Shown here piece by piece: positions 30,051 to 39,219 of a stretch of 64,000 bases of DNA. Position 1 is the first letter of the stretch. The number at the start of each line of letters is the position of its first letter. The notes under the pieces were generated by a model. The model worked only from the letters and a program-made list of their open reading frames with translations. It searched no databases and was not told where the DNA came from. The position numbers were made by a program, and so were the translations under genes. The DNA comes from an uncultured Marinobacter sp. (GTDB lineage Bacteria > Pseudomonadota > Gammaproteobacteria > Pseudomonadales > Oleiphilaceae). The stretch lies in the NCBI RefSeq assembly GCF_947259545.1, contig NZ_CAMYMK010000010.1:1-64000 (forward strand), written 5' to 3'.

Positions 30051-31022
30051 ATGCGTCTGATCCGGGGCCTGACCAACCTGAAAACTCTCTCCCGACAGGA
30101 GGGCTCACCTCTAGCCGATGGTTGTGTTGCCACCATCGGTAACTTTGACGGTGTTCATATTGGTCATAAAGCCATTCTGGACCAGGTCAAGGAAAAGGCC
30201 CGCACCCTCGGTGTGCCGTCCGTGGTCATGATCTTCGAGCCACAGCCCCGTGAATTTTTCCAGGGCAGCGAGGCGCCACCCCGATTGATGGCATTCCGCC
30301 AGAAATTCGAGGCTCTGCTGGCCGAAGGCATCGATATCGTGCTGTGCCTGCGTTTCGACGAGAAGTTCCGTAGCTACTCCGGCATGGGATTCATCGAGGA
30401 CGTTCTGATCGACGGGCTGGCGGTTCGGCACCTGGTGGTTGGTGATGATTTCCGCTTCGGCTGTGACCGCGCCGGGGATTTTGCCCTGCTGGAACAGGTC
30501 GGCAAGCAGCGCGGCTTCAGCGTTGAGAATACCCGAACCGTGACCGTTGGCGGCGAGAGAGTGAGCAGCACCCGGGTACGAAATCTGTTGAATGTGGATG
30601 GCCTCGAGCAGGCGGAACAGCTGCTTGGGCATCCGTACCGGATACGGGGGCGAATAGTCTACGGTCGTCAGCTTGGTCGCGAGCTGGGCGCGCCGACGGC
30701 AAACATCCTGTTGCGTAGAATGCCTGCGCTTCAGGGGGTGTACGTTGTCAGTGCGACTCTGGAAGACGGCTCCGTTCACGACGGTGTCGCCAATATTGGC
30801 CTCCGACCGACTGTGGATGGCAAACAGCCATCGCTGGAAGTGCACCTGTTTGACTTTGCTGGCACACTTTACGGGCAACATATTGAAGTGGTGTTTCGTC
30901 ACGGTGTGCGGGAAGAGATCAAGTTCTCCTCCGTAGACGAGCTGAAAACGCAAATAGCCCGTGATTTTGACAGCGCCCGGGCGTGGATTGCCGACAATGG
31001 TTCCGCCGCTGGTGACCGCTGA
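30051..31022 (+). CDS. ribF: bifunctional riboflavin kinase / FMN adenylyltransferase
   Basis: Converts riboflavin to FMN and then FAD. The start is ATG 30051 (MRLIRGLTNLK); the frame is open for 113 more codons through murJ, which are discarded. The 323-aa protein has the N-terminal nucleotidyltransferase motif GNFDGVHIGH and the C-terminal kinase motif GAPTANI. A GAAGG lies about 11 nt upstream. It completes the flavin pathway with ribD, ribBX and ribH at 13.9-16.7 kb. Confidence 0.96.
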   Translation: MRLIRGLTNLKTLSRQEGSPLADGCVATIGNFDGVHIGHKAILDQVKEKARTLGVPSVVMIFEPQPREFFQGSEAPPRLMAFRQKFEALLAEGIDIVLCLRFDEKFRSYSGMGFIEDVLIDGLAVRHLVVGDDFRFGCDRAGDFALLEQVGKQRGFSVENTRTVTVGGERVSSTRVRNLLNVDGLEQAEQLLGHPYRIRGRIVYGRQLGRELGAPTANILLRRMPALQGVYVVSATLEDGSVHDGVANIGLRPTVDGKQPSLEVHLFDFAGTLYGQHIEVVFRHGVREEIKFSSVDELKTQIARDFDSARAWIADNGSAAGDR

Positions 31023-31090
31023 GGTCGACCGGCGTGATCTGGCCTCTATTTTACTGATGACAACTGACCGAAAGAGTACGCACACATACC

Positions 31091-33910
31091 ATGAGCGACT
31101 ACAAGCACACTCTGAATCTGCCTGAAACCGCCTTTCCCATGCGCGGTAACCTGGCCAAGCGCGAGCCGGATATGCTCAAGCGCTGGCAGGACCTGGACGT
31201 CTACGGCAACCTGCGCAAGCAGCGTGAAGGCCGCGACAAGTTCATCCTTCATGATGGCCCTCCATACGCCAACGGCAGCATTCACATCGGTCACGCGGTC
31301 AACAAGATTCTCAAGGACATGATCGTCAAGTCCCGCGGCTTCATGGGGTACGACGCCCCCTACGTGCCGGGCTGGGACTGCCACGGTCTGCCGATCGAGC
31401 ACAAGGTCGAGCAGGAAATCGGCAAAGCGGGTGTGAAGGTGGACTATAAAACCTTCCGTCAGGCCTGCCGTGACTACGCCACCAAGCAGATCGCCGGGCA
31501 GAAAGCCGACTTTATCCGTTTGGGCGTGATGGGGGAGTGGGACAAGCCTTACCTCACCATGGACCCGAAAGTGGAAGCGGGTATTGTTCGCGCGCTTGGC
31601 AAGATCGTTGCCAAAGGTCATCTGGTTCGTGGTTACAAGCCGGTTTACTGGAGTGTGGTAGGTCAGTCCGCACTGGCAGAAGCCGAGGTAGAGTACCAGG
31701 ACAAGACTTCCACGCAGATCGATGTACGCTTCACGGCGGTGGATCAGGCCAAGGCGCTGTCATTGTTTGGCACTGACAAAGGGGAAGGGGACGTGTCTGT
31801 GGTGATCTGGACCACCACGCCCTGGACCATCCCCGCCAACCAGGCGGTGTCGCTGAGTGCCGATCTGGACTACGCCCTGGTTCAGCTGGATGTCGGACAG
31901 GGACCGGAACGGATGATCCTGGCCGCTGACATGGTGGAAGGCATCATGGCGCGCTGGTCTGTGGAGAATTTCGAGGTACTGGCCACCTGTTCTGGTGCGG
32001 CGCTGGAGCATCTGGCGCTTCACCATCCGGTTTATGACAAACAGGTGCCGGTGACTCTAGGGGATCACGTATCAACGGACGCGGGTACCGGCGCCGTTCA
32101 CACCGCCCCCGACCATGGTATGGAAGATTTTGAGGTCGGCAAGGCCTACGGTATCGATACCCTGAACCTGGTGCAGGCCGATGGCACCTACACGACTGCC
32201 GCGGGCGAGTTTGCCGGTGTGCACGTGTATAAAGCCGATGAGCCGGTGTGTTCCGCGCTGGAGCGTGAGGGCAAGCTGGTGTTTTCCGAGAAGTTCCGCC
32301 ACAGCTATCCCCATTGCTGGCGCACCAAGACACCGCTGATCTACCGTGCCACACCGCAATGGTTCATCAGCATGGAGAAAGAGAACCTGCGTGCCGATGC
32401 CCTGGAAGCCATCAAGGGTGTGCGCTGGATTCCTGCCTGGGGCCAGAACCGCATCGAGGCCATGTTCCAGCAATCCCCGGACTGGTGTATCTCCCGTCAG
32501 CGTACCTGGGGGGTGCCGATTACCCTGTTTATCCATAAGGAAACCCAGGACCTGCACCCGGATACCCAGAACCTGATCGAGGCCGTGGCCAAGGAGATCG
32601 AAGCCGGTGGTATCGATGCCTGGTACGAGATGGACACCGACGCCCTGCTGGGTGATGACGCCGACCAGTATGAGAAAGTCACGGATACTCTGGATGTCTG
32701 GTTCGACTCCGGTGTGACCCACGAGTCGGTCCTGCGCCCGCGTACCGAACTGGGTCAGTTCCCGGCGGACATGTACCTGGAAGGTTCCGACCAGCACCGT
32801 GGCTGGTTCCAGTCGTCCCTGAAAACCTCCATCGCCATGAACGGCGTGGCTCCCTACAAGCAGGTGCTGACCCATGGTTTCACGGTGGACGGCAAGGGCC
32901 ACAAGATGTCCAAGTCCATGGGTAATGTGATCGCGCCCCAGGAAGTGATGAACGAGCTGGGCGCCGACATCCTGCGCCTGTGGGTGGCTGCCACGGATTA
33001 CAGTGGAGAAATGACCGTCTCCAAGGACATTCTCCGACAGACCGCAGACGGTTACCGTCGAATCCGTAACACCGCGCGCTTCCTGCTCAGTAACCTCACC
33101 GGTTTCGAGCCGGAGAAGCACATGGTGGCGCCGGAGGACATGATTGCCCTGGACCGCTGGATGGTGGATCGTGCCCTGCAGTTGCAGAACGAGCTTGACG
33201 AGGACTACCAGAACTACGCCTTCCTGCGCATCTATCAGAAGGTGTACAACTTCTGCGAAGCGACACTGGGCGGGTTTTACCTCGATATTATCAAGGACCG
33301 CCAGTACACCACTCAGGCAGACAGCCGCGAGCGACGTTCCTGTCAGACCGCGCTTTACCACGTCGCCGAAGCTCTGGTGCGCTGGATTGCACCGATTCTG
33401 AGTTTCACCGCGGACGAGATCTGGCAGACCCTGCCGGGCAAGCGTGGCGACACGGTGTTCTACGAGACCTGGTACGAGGGCCTGACCGCGCTGCCGGAGA
33501 ATGCCGAACTGGGTCGTGACTACTGGCGTGAAATCTACAGCGTCAAGGAAGCGGTGAACAAGTGCCTGGAGGAGGCCCGTGGCCGCGGTGAAATCAAAGG
33601 TTCACTGAGCGCAGAAGTCACCCTGTACTGTGAGGGTGAGCTGGCGGCGGATCTCAAACACCTGGGTGAAGAGCTGCGGTTCGTGCTGATCACCTCGGAA
33701 GCCACCGTCAGGCCGGTGTCCGAAGCCGGTGATGCCGAGCCCACCACCCATGAAGGATTGTTGGTGAGGGTGACCCCGGCGGCCCATGCCAAGTGTGAGC
33801 GCTGCTGGCATCACCGTGAAGATGTGGGACAGCACGCGACCTACACGGATCTCTGTGGCCGTTGTGTAACCAACGTGGAAGGGGCGGGTGAAGTCCGCTC
33901 GTTTGCCTGA
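31091..33910 (+). CDS. ileS: isoleucyl-tRNA synthetase
   Basis: Class I aminoacyl-tRNA synthetase charging tRNA-Ile with editing of valine. The 939-aa protein has HIGH at 65-68, KMSKS at 605-609, the inserted CP1 editing domain between them, and a C-terminal zinc finger ([12 protein letters not shown] ... CGRCV). It is a standard bacterial, mupirocin-sensitive-type length. The stop overlaps the lspA start as TGATG. Confidence 0.98.
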   Translation: MSDYKHTLNLPETAFPMRGNLAKREPDMLKRWQDLDVYGNLRKQREGRDKFILHDGPPYANGSIHIGHAVNKILKDMIVKSRGFMGYDAPYVPGWDCHGLPIEHKVEQEIGKAGVKVDYKTFRQACRDYATKQIAGQKADFIRLGVMGEWDKPYLTMDPKVEAGIVRALGKIVAKGHLVRGYKPVYWSVVGQSALAEAEVEYQDKTSTQIDVRFTAVDQAKALSLFGTDKGEGDVSVVIWTTTPWTIPANQAVSLSADLDYALVQLDVGQGPERMILAADMVEGIMARWSVENFEVLATCSGAALEHLALHHPVYDKQVPVTLGDHVSTDAGTGAVHTAPDHGMEDFEVGKAYGIDTLNLVQADGTYTTAAGEFAGVHVYKADEPVCSALEREGKLVFSEKFRHSYPHCWRTKTPLIYRATPQWFISMEKENLRADALEAIKGVRWIPAWGQNRIEAMFQQSPDWCISRQRTWGVPITLFIHKETQDLHPDTQNLIEAVAKEIEAGGIDAWYEMDTDALLGDDADQYEKVTDTLDVWFDSGVTHESVLRPRTELGQFPADMYLEGSDQHRGWFQSSLKTSIAMNGVAPYKQVLTHGFTVDGKGHKMSKSMGNVIAPQEVMNELGADILRLWVAATDYSGEMTVSKDILRQTADGYRRIRNTARFLLSNLTGFEPEKHMVAPEDMIALDRWMVDRALQLQNELDEDYQNYAFLRIYQKVYNFCEATLGGFYLDIIKDRQYTTQADSRERRSCQTALYHVAEALVRWIAPILSFTADEIWQTLPGKRGDTVFYETWYEGLTALPENAELGRDYWREIYSVKEAVNKCLEEARGRGEIKGSLSAEVTLYCEGELAADLKHLGEELRFVLITSEATVRPVSEAGDAEPTTHEGLLVRVTPAAHAKCERCWHHREDVGQHATYTDLCGRCVTNVEGAGEVRSFA

Positions 33911-34434
33911 TGGATGCGGTTATGAGTGATGAACGCCCCGGCGCCAAACTGAAGTGGTTGTGGCTGGCCGTTCTGGTGATTGCCCTGGACCTGGGGACCA
34001 AGGCTATGGCGACAGCCATGCTGACCTACGGCAACCCGGTGCCCGTAATCCCGAGCTTCAACCTGACGTTGCTGCACAATACCGGCGCTGCCTTCAGCTT
34101 CCTCGCGGGCGCCGATGGCTGGCAGCGCTGGTTTTTCGTGGTACTGGCCATAGGCGTGAGTGTGGCTCTGGTGATCTGGCTCCGGTCCCTCAAATCTCAT
34201 GAAACCTGGCTGGCGGTTGCCATCGCCCTGATTCTCGGTGGCGCGCTTGGCAACGTTTATGACCGGGTCGTGCACGGCTATGTGGTGGATTTTCTGCATT
34301 TCTACTGGCAGGACTGGCATTTTCCCGCGTTCAACCTGGCCGACACCGCGATCACCATTGGTGCCGGCATGATGATTCTCGATATGTTCCGCAAGCCCCC
34401 CGAAGAGGCTGCGGACGGGAGCGATAAACACTGA
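33910..34434 (+). CDS. lspA: lipoprotein signal peptidase (signal peptidase II)
   Basis: Inner-membrane aspartyl protease that cleaves prolipoproteins such as the BamD and DUF2057 proteins in this window. 174 aa, four membrane segments, with the catalytic aspartates in GNVYDRVVHGYVVDF and FNLADTAIT, and the conserved NTGAAFSFL. ATG 33910 overlaps the ileS stop; ATG 33922 (MSDERPG) is an equally possible start. The stop overlaps fkpB. Confidence 0.97.
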   Translation: MDAVMSDERPGAKLKWLWLAVLVIALDLGTKAMATAMLTYGNPVPVIPSFNLTLLHNTGAAFSFLAGADGWQRWFFVVLAIGVSVALVIWLRSLKSHETWLAVAIALILGGALGNVYDRVVHGYVVDFLHFYWQDWHFPAFNLADTAITIGAGMMILDMFRKPPEEAADGSDKH

Positions 34435-34886
34435 TGAAAGAATTGCCTGTAGACAAGGGAACCCGCGTTACTCTCAACTTCGCCCTGAAGTTCCAGGACG
34501 GTGAAGTGGTGGATTCCACCTTTGATAAAGAGCCGGCTACCCTGGAGATTGGTGACGAAAACCTGCCCGAGAACTTCGAAGCCTACCTGATGGGCATGAC
34601 CGCCGGTGAGCAAAAGTCGGTAGAAGTGCCTCCTGAGAAGGCCTTTGGTCAGCACAACCCGAACAACGTGCAAACCTTCAAGCGCCATGAGTTCAGTGCC
34701 GATATGGTGCTTGAGCCGGGGGTGATGATCTCCTTTGCTGACGCTCGTCAGCAGGAGTTGCCGGGTGTGGTCAGCCGTGTGGAAGGTGACGAAGTGGAGG
34801 TGGACTTCAACCATCCGCTGGCAGGGCGTACACTGACCTTCGAAGTAGAAATTATTGACGTGGAACCGGTCGGACCGGCCCACTAA
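34434..34886 (+). CDS. fkpB: FKBP-type peptidyl-prolyl isomerase, FkpB/SlpA
   Basis: A 150-aa cytosolic SlyD-like [27 protein letters not shown] at the start, a chaperone flap insert (about 70-120), and a closing strand [11 protein letters not shown]. It lacks SlyD's histidine-rich tail. It overlaps lspA by one base and precedes ispH by 20 bp, the conserved ileS-lspA-fkpB-ispH operon. Confidence 0.95.
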   Translation: MKELPVDKGTRVTLNFALKFQDGEVVDSTFDKEPATLEIGDENLPENFEAYLMGMTAGEQKSVEVPPEKAFGQHNPNNVQTFKRHEFSADMVLEPGVMISFADARQQELPGVVSRVEGDEVEVDFNHPLAGRTLTFEVEIIDVEPVGPAH

Positions 34887-34906
34887 CCAGAGCAGCAGGC
34901 GCAGAT

Positions 34907-35860
34907 ATGCAGATCCGACTCGCGAACCCCCGTGGCTTTTGTGCCGGTGTTGACCGTGCCATCGAAATCGTTAATCGGGCCCTGGATGTGTTCGGGGCGC
35001 CCATTTACGTGCGCCACGAGGTCGTTCACAACAAGTTTGTGGTCGATAACCTGAGGAATCGAGGCGCGATTTTCGTGGACGAACTGCACGAAGTGCCGGA
35101 CGATACCCTGGTCATCTTCAGCGCCCATGGGGTTTCCCAGGCGGTACAGAATGAAGCGGCCAGCCGTGGCCTGAAAGTGTTCGATGCCACCTGTCCGCTG
35201 GTCACCAAAGTCCACATGGAAGTCATGCGCTACAGCCGCGAAGGTCGTGAGTGCATTCTGATCGGTCACCAGGGCCACCCGGAAGTGGAAGGCACCATGG
35301 GGCAGTACGACCACAGCAACGGCGGCGACATCTATCTGGTGGAAGATGAAGAGGATGTCTCAAAGCTGGCGGTCAAAGACGCATCCAGGCTGTCCTACGT
35401 CACCCAGACCACGCTGTCGATGGATGACACCGCCCGTGTCATTGACGCTCTGCGAGCCAGGTTCCCGGAGATCCAGGGACCCCGGAAAGACGATATCTGC
35501 TACGCCACCCAGAACCGCCAGGATGCCGTCAAGCAACTGGCCGGTGACTGCGACCTGATGCTGGTGGTCGGCTCACCCAACAGCTCCAATTCCAACCGGC
35601 TGCGGGAGCTGGCCGAGCGTATGGGTACCCCTGCCTACCTGATCGACGAAGCTGCCCAGATCGAGCCGCAATGGCTGGATGGGAAGCAATCCGTCGGCGT
35701 AACCGCCGGTGCCTCCGCCCCGGAAGTGCTGGTGAATGATGTGATAGCCCGCCTTCGCGAGCTTGGCGGCGACCTGCCTGAGGAAATTGCGGGCAGGGAG
35801 GAGAACATTGTGTTTTCCATGCCGAAGGAATTGCGGATTGATGTGGTAGATTTAAGCTGA
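34907..35860 (+). CDS. ispH: 4-hydroxy-3-methylbut-2-enyl diphosphate reductase
   Basis: Last step of the MEP pathway, giving IPP and DMAPP, which feed IspB. The 317-aa protein has the three cysteines that hold the iron-sulfur cluster: Cys12 (RGFCAGV), Cys96 (DATCPLV) and Cys198 ([11 protein letters not shown]). Last gene of the ribF-ileS-lspA-fkpB-ispH run. No clear terminator follows before the pilin cluster. Confidence 0.97.
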   Translation: MQIRLANPRGFCAGVDRAIEIVNRALDVFGAPIYVRHEVVHNKFVVDNLRNRGAIFVDELHEVPDDTLVIFSAHGVSQAVQNEAASRGLKVFDATCPLVTKVHMEVMRYSREGRECILIGHQGHPEVEGTMGQYDHSNGGDIYLVEDEEDVSKLAVKDASRLSYVTQTTLSMDDTARVIDALRARFPEIQGPRKDDICYATQNRQDAVKQLAGDCDLMLVVGSPNSSNSNRLRELAERMGTPAYLIDEAAQIEPQWLDGKQSVGVTAGASAPEVLVNDVIARLRELGGDLPEEIAGREENIVFSMPKELRIDVVDLS

Positions 35861-35999
35861 CTTTTAAGCAACGCTAGATGGCATGCGCGGTGGACGTATT
35901 TGCGTGTACGTGATGGCCGTCACACCAAACACAGTTTGCATGCCGCTCATCCCCTGACATTTGCCGCTGATCGAGTGACGCTGGCCTCTTAATTTCATC

Positions 36000-36008
36000 T
36001 GGCATAAT
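36000..36008 (+). promoter_or_regulatory. extended -10 candidate for minor pilin cluster 1
   Basis: TGG-CATAAT, matching an extended -10 element (TGn plus 5 of 6), lies 30 bp before the first pilin start. No good -35 is found. The 177-bp gap also contains a GGCATGC/GCATGCC inverted repeat (35880-35886 with 35938-35944). Confidence 0.35.
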
Positions 36009-36037
36009 CTTTACTCAAGTAAAACTGGGAAGGATTT

Positions 36038-36634
36038 ATGTCTGGAATCAAGCGTCATTCGGGTTTTACCCTCATTGAACTTCTGATCACCATTGTCATC
36101 CTCGCGATCATCGCGGCGTTTGCGGTCCCGTCTTACCGTGAGATGGTGATGAATAATCGACTCTCTGCACAAATCAATGAGACTTCCAGCCTTGTGAGCT
36201 TCGCACGCAGCGAAGCGTCGAAGATTCTTTCCGGTGTCGTTACGGTATGTGCCTCCGCCGACAGTGCAACCTGCAGTGGTAGCTCCAACTGGGAAACCGG
36301 CGTCATTGTATTCCGTGACGATGACATGAATGCGGCATTTGGTGGCACTGATGAGCTACTCAAGGTCAGCGGGGGGCTTTCTGGCGGCAATACGCTGAGA
36401 ATTATTGATATGACCAGTGACAGCGGCAATTACGTGCAGTTTGACAATAAAGGCTTTCCCAGGGCTTCTGCTTCGGGAAATGTGGCTGGCACGTTTGTTG
36501 TCTGTGACGAAAGAGGTGCTGCCGAGGCGAGGGCTATCTCGATCAATTTCTCGGGTCAGACCCATTTGGCCAGGGACACAGATGGCAATGGCATTCTGAA
36601 CGACCATGAAGGCAACGACGTTACCTGTCCGTGA
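36038..36634 (+). CDS. fimU: type IV minor pilin, FimU/FimT-like (GspH family), cluster 1
   Basis: A 198-aa prepilin with a short basic leader cut after Gly9 (HSG/FTLIELL), Glu at mature position 5, a hydrophobic helix to about residue 32 and a GspH-type beta domain. Minor pilins of this kind form the priming complex at the pilus tip with PilV, PilW, PilX and PilY1. Residues 180-191 (DTDGNGILNDHE) fit a 12-residue EF-hand loop exactly, an unusual C-terminal addition. It is preceded by GGGAAGGA. First gene of a tightly packed set with the fimU-pilV-pilW-pilX order of Pseudomonas. Confidence 0.9.
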   Translation: MSGIKRHSGFTLIELLITIVILAIIAAFAVPSYREMVMNNRLSAQINETSSLVSFARSEASKILSGVVTVCASADSATCSGSSNWETGVIVFRDDDMNAAFGGTDELLKVSGGLSGGNTLRIIDMTSDSGNYVQFDNKGFPRASASGNVAGTFVVCDERGAAEARAISINFSGQTHLARDTDGNGILNDHEGNDVTCP

Positions 36635-37191
36635 TGGTGAGCCAAGACATGAACAAAGAGCGTATTCATAAACATTTGTTTTTCCGCACCGGCAATGCCG
36701 CCCGAAGTCAGCGTGGCTTCACACTCATTGAGATCCTGGTGACAGTGTTCATCCTGGCGATTGGCCTGCTCGGTCTGGCCGGCCTGACTCTGGAAGGCAT
36801 GCGCAACAACCAGGGAGCGTATCTCAGGACTCAGGCCAGCATCCTTGCTTACGATATGGCCGATCGAATGCGCGCCAACAAAGAAAGGGCGTCGGATTAT
36901 GCCGGCTTCAGCACCGACGGGGCGACAACGACTCTCCCGGCCTGTGCCGCTGATGCTGCCGGATGCACACCTGCGGACCAGGTAACGGTGGATAAGGTGG
37001 AATGGACTCGTCAGATCCAGGGTGTGGGCAGTGACACGGTCTTGTTACCTGGTGGGGTTGGGACGATTCAATTCGATGCAGCCACGTCCAGGTATACTGT
37101 CACCGTGACCTGGGATGAGGTCGCCCGTGAGGGGGACGCGGGTGAAACCATTAGCGGCGACGGTTCATACACAGTGCGGTTTTTATTGTGA
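36634..37191 (+). CDS. pilV: type IV minor pilin PilV-like, cluster 1
   Basis: About 185 aa. The prepilin cleavage site is RSQRG/FTLIEILV, followed by the hydrophobic helix and the PilV signature (RTQASILAYDMADRMRANK). ATG 36634 overlaps the fimU stop as TGATG; ATG 36649 (MNKERIH) has a better-spaced GGTGAG and may be the true start, shortening only the leader. Four bases overlap the frame of pilW before its real start. Confidence 0.88.
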   Translation: MVSQDMNKERIHKHLFFRTGNAARSQRGFTLIEILVTVFILAIGLLGLAGLTLEGMRNNQGAYLRTQASILAYDMADRMRANKERASDYAGFSTDGATTTLPACAADAAGCTPADQVTVDKVEWTRQIQGVGSDTVLLPGGVGTIQFDAATSRYTVTVTWDEVAREGDAGETISGDGSYTVRFLL

Positions 37192-37199
37192 GGTATGAC

Positions 37200-38285
37200 A
37201 TGATCAAGGCTCCTGACGTGAGGAACATTGCCCGTGTGAGGAAAACCCAGCGTGGTCTTTCGCTGGTGGAGCTGATGGTTGCGCTGGCTCTCAGCGCCAC
37301 CCTGATATTCGGGGTGTTCACGGTGTACATGGATTCCAACCGGACCTCTCAGGTAAGCAATGCGTTGGCGCGAACCCAGGAAGCTGCCCGTATCGCTACG
37401 GATCTCATGGCCCGGGATATGCGTATGGTCGGGTTCCAGGGCTGCGCCGATCCGGATGATGTGACGTTGAACATCATTGCCGACAACCCGCCCACATCCG
37501 ATTTTTTTGAGACTACGTTGCGTGGCTGGGAAGTGACGGACGGGACCTGGGCCGATGGTACAGAATTTGACGGTACCGCAATCGAGTCCAGTGCCAAAGT
37601 GGGCAGTGACGTGATCTCTGTGCAGCGTGGCGAAACGCTGGCTATTGGGCTTACGGGCAACATGGAAGTGGAGAATGCCAATGTTCAGGTAACAGGTGAC
37701 GATGTGGTCCGGTTTGCCCAGAACGATATCGTAATGATCTCCAATTGCGAGGCGGCGGATCTCTTCCGTATCTCCAGTCAGCCCTCTTCCAATACTTGGG
37801 CTCATGCCAAGGGCGTAAACAGTTCAAACCGTTTGAGCCGAGCCTATACGGCAAACGCAAGAATTATGAAATTCTCCTCGACCCTCTACTTTGTCGCCGA
37901 TACCGGTCGGGACGATGCCCGAGGCAACGATATTTTCGCATTGTACCGCCAGATAAATAAGTTGGACGGGTCGCTCTTGCCGCCGGAGGAAATCGTTGAA
38001 AACGTCGAGAACCTCCAGATCGAGTACGGTGAACTGCTGGCTACCAATAATATTCGTTACCGCCCTGCGGACCAGGTGGGAAACATGACAAGTGTGAAAG
38101 CACTCCGGATCGGCATGCTGGTCAGCCACTCCGATCCGGTCCGGGATGACAACGATACCGCGGCTTACGCCCTTCCCGGCGAGACAATCACCGGGACCAG
38201 CGGTAGTGGTACCGTCACTCATCCGGAGGACCAGCGCTTGCGCCGGACCTTCGTATCGACAGTAATGCTCCGCAACCGTGACTGA
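37200..38285 (+). CDS. pilW: type IV minor pilin PilW-like, cluster 1
   Basis: A 361-aa prepilin with site KTQRG/LSLVELMV and the PilW pattern (EAARIATDLMARDMRMVGFQGC). ATG 37200 (MIKAPDV) is chosen because GAGG stands 7 nt before it; a GTG at 37188 in frame precedes the ribosome site. The long C-terminal beta-rich domain is typical. Probably part of the tip complex with PilX and PilY1. Confidence 0.9.
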   Translation: MIKAPDVRNIARVRKTQRGLSLVELMVALALSATLIFGVFTVYMDSNRTSQVSNALARTQEAARIATDLMARDMRMVGFQGCADPDDVTLNIIADNPPTSDFFETTLRGWEVTDGTWADGTEFDGTAIESSAKVGSDVISVQRGETLAIGLTGNMEVENANVQVTGDDVVRFAQNDIVMISNCEAADLFRISSQPSSNTWAHAKGVNSSNRLSRAYTANARIMKFSSTLYFVADTGRDDARGNDIFALYRQINKLDGSLLPPEEIVENVENLQIEYGELLATNNIRYRPADQVGNMTSVKALRIGMLVSHSDPVRDDNDTAAYALPGETITGTSGSGTVTHPEDQRLRRTFVSTVMLRNRD

Positions 38286-38309
38286 TGACAGGGTAATGGT
38301 GACCAGATT

Positions 38310-38792
38310 ATGAAAAGGCAAACAAAATTCGTTTCAGTTCGGCGGGAGCGCGGAGCAACACTGATCGTATCGCTGATTGTGCTGCTGGTGCTGACGCTGA
38401 TCGGGATTACCGGAATGAACACTTCTGTTATGCAGGAACGCATGGCGGTGAATTCCCAGAATTCGAACCGGTCATTCCAGGCGGCGGAGAGCACTGTGAG
38501 GTCGCTGATGGATCAGGTATACGCAAACAACCTCGATCTGTTGCGAGAGTCCATGCAGAACGCCTCCGGCCTGAGTTCCGAAGTCAATGTAACCATCGAT
38601 CCTGCCAACGGCGTGAGTGGAAGCTATCAGGCGCGGTACCTTGGTGAGGTTATTGTCACCAGTGGCAGCTCCATGGATGCCGACGAGAGTTCCAACCAGT
38701 TGAAGGGGTTTCGTTACGAGCTGGAGGGTGAGGCCAATATGACAAATACCGGTGCATCCTCGCGGGTGTTCAAGGGCATTGAATACTACTGA
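38310..38792 (+). CDS. pilX: type IV minor pilin PilX-like, cluster 1
   Basis: 160 aa, with the PilX-type N-terminus RRERG/ATLIVSLIVLLVLTLIGITGM and ERMAVNSQNSNRSFQAAES. As is common in PilX, mature position 5 is not glutamate (ATLIV). It is 24 bp after pilW. The C-terminus ends FKGIEYY, resembling other PilX proteins. Confidence 0.9.
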   Translation: MKRQTKFVSVRRERGATLIVSLIVLLVLTLIGITGMNTSVMQERMAVNSQNSNRSFQAAESTVRSLMDQVYANNLDLLRESMQNASGLSSEVNVTIDPANGVSGSYQARYLGEVIVTSGSSMDADESSNQLKGFRYELEGEANMTNTGASSRVFKGIEYY

Positions 38793-38826
38793 ATTTGATA
38801 AGGGGAGTTCGTCCCCGGAGGCAGAG

Positions 38827-39219
38827 ATGAGCAAATTGTACTTACATAGCATGTTCAACCTTAAAGCTGTCGTTGCCGTGTTGCTGTGGGGCCTGGCGCC
38901 ATTGGTATTGGCTGATGAACCCACAGGTCAGCTTATAGATTCGCCCTACGAAGCGGTGGAAGCGCGGGCGATTGAGTTGGTGACCAGTGCTGGTGGCGAC
39001 GTGGTCGGTGTTCGTGGCGAGGGCTGTCCTGGCTGTCCCGCTTCCTCCCTCCTTCCTTCGGGGGATCTGATTGTTGAGGCCGGAGGACGACGATTGCAGG
39101 GAAGTGATTTGGACACTTTCAATGGCAGACCTGGCGTTATTCACATCTACCGGCCGACGGGGATGGCTCATCGTGTGTCCTTCACTGGCGTTGTTTCCTC
39201 AGGAGGTGATGAGCAATGA
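38827..39219 (+). CDS. small secreted protein of unknown function between pilX and pilY1
   Basis: A 130-aa protein not recognised. A signal peptide (hydrophobic run AVVAVLLWGLAPLVLA, probable cut before DEPTG) points to the periplasm. The mature part has a compact motif GEGCPGCPASSLL with two cysteines three apart, then a beta-rich stretch ending RPTGMAHRVSFTGV. The start is fixed by GGAG at 38817-38820; an earlier in-frame ATG at 38752 would overlap pilX. It overlaps pilY1 by 4 bp, so it is probably made with the tip complex. Pseudomonas has a small gene (pilY2) after pilY1, not before it. Confidence 0.75.
   Translation: MSKLYLHSMFNLKAVVAVLLWGLAPLVLADEPTGQLIDSPYEAVEARAIELVTSAGGDVVGVRGEGCPGCPASSLLPSGDLIVEAGGRRLQGSDLDTFNGRPGVIHIYRPTGMAHRVSFTGVVSSGGDEQ

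Noticed and set aside
36000..36016. Sigma-54 promoter (TGGCAT...TTTAC) before minor pilin cluster 1
   Set aside because: The -24 GG is present, but the -12 position reads AC instead of GC, so the match fails at an essential base. An extended -10 reading is at least as good.
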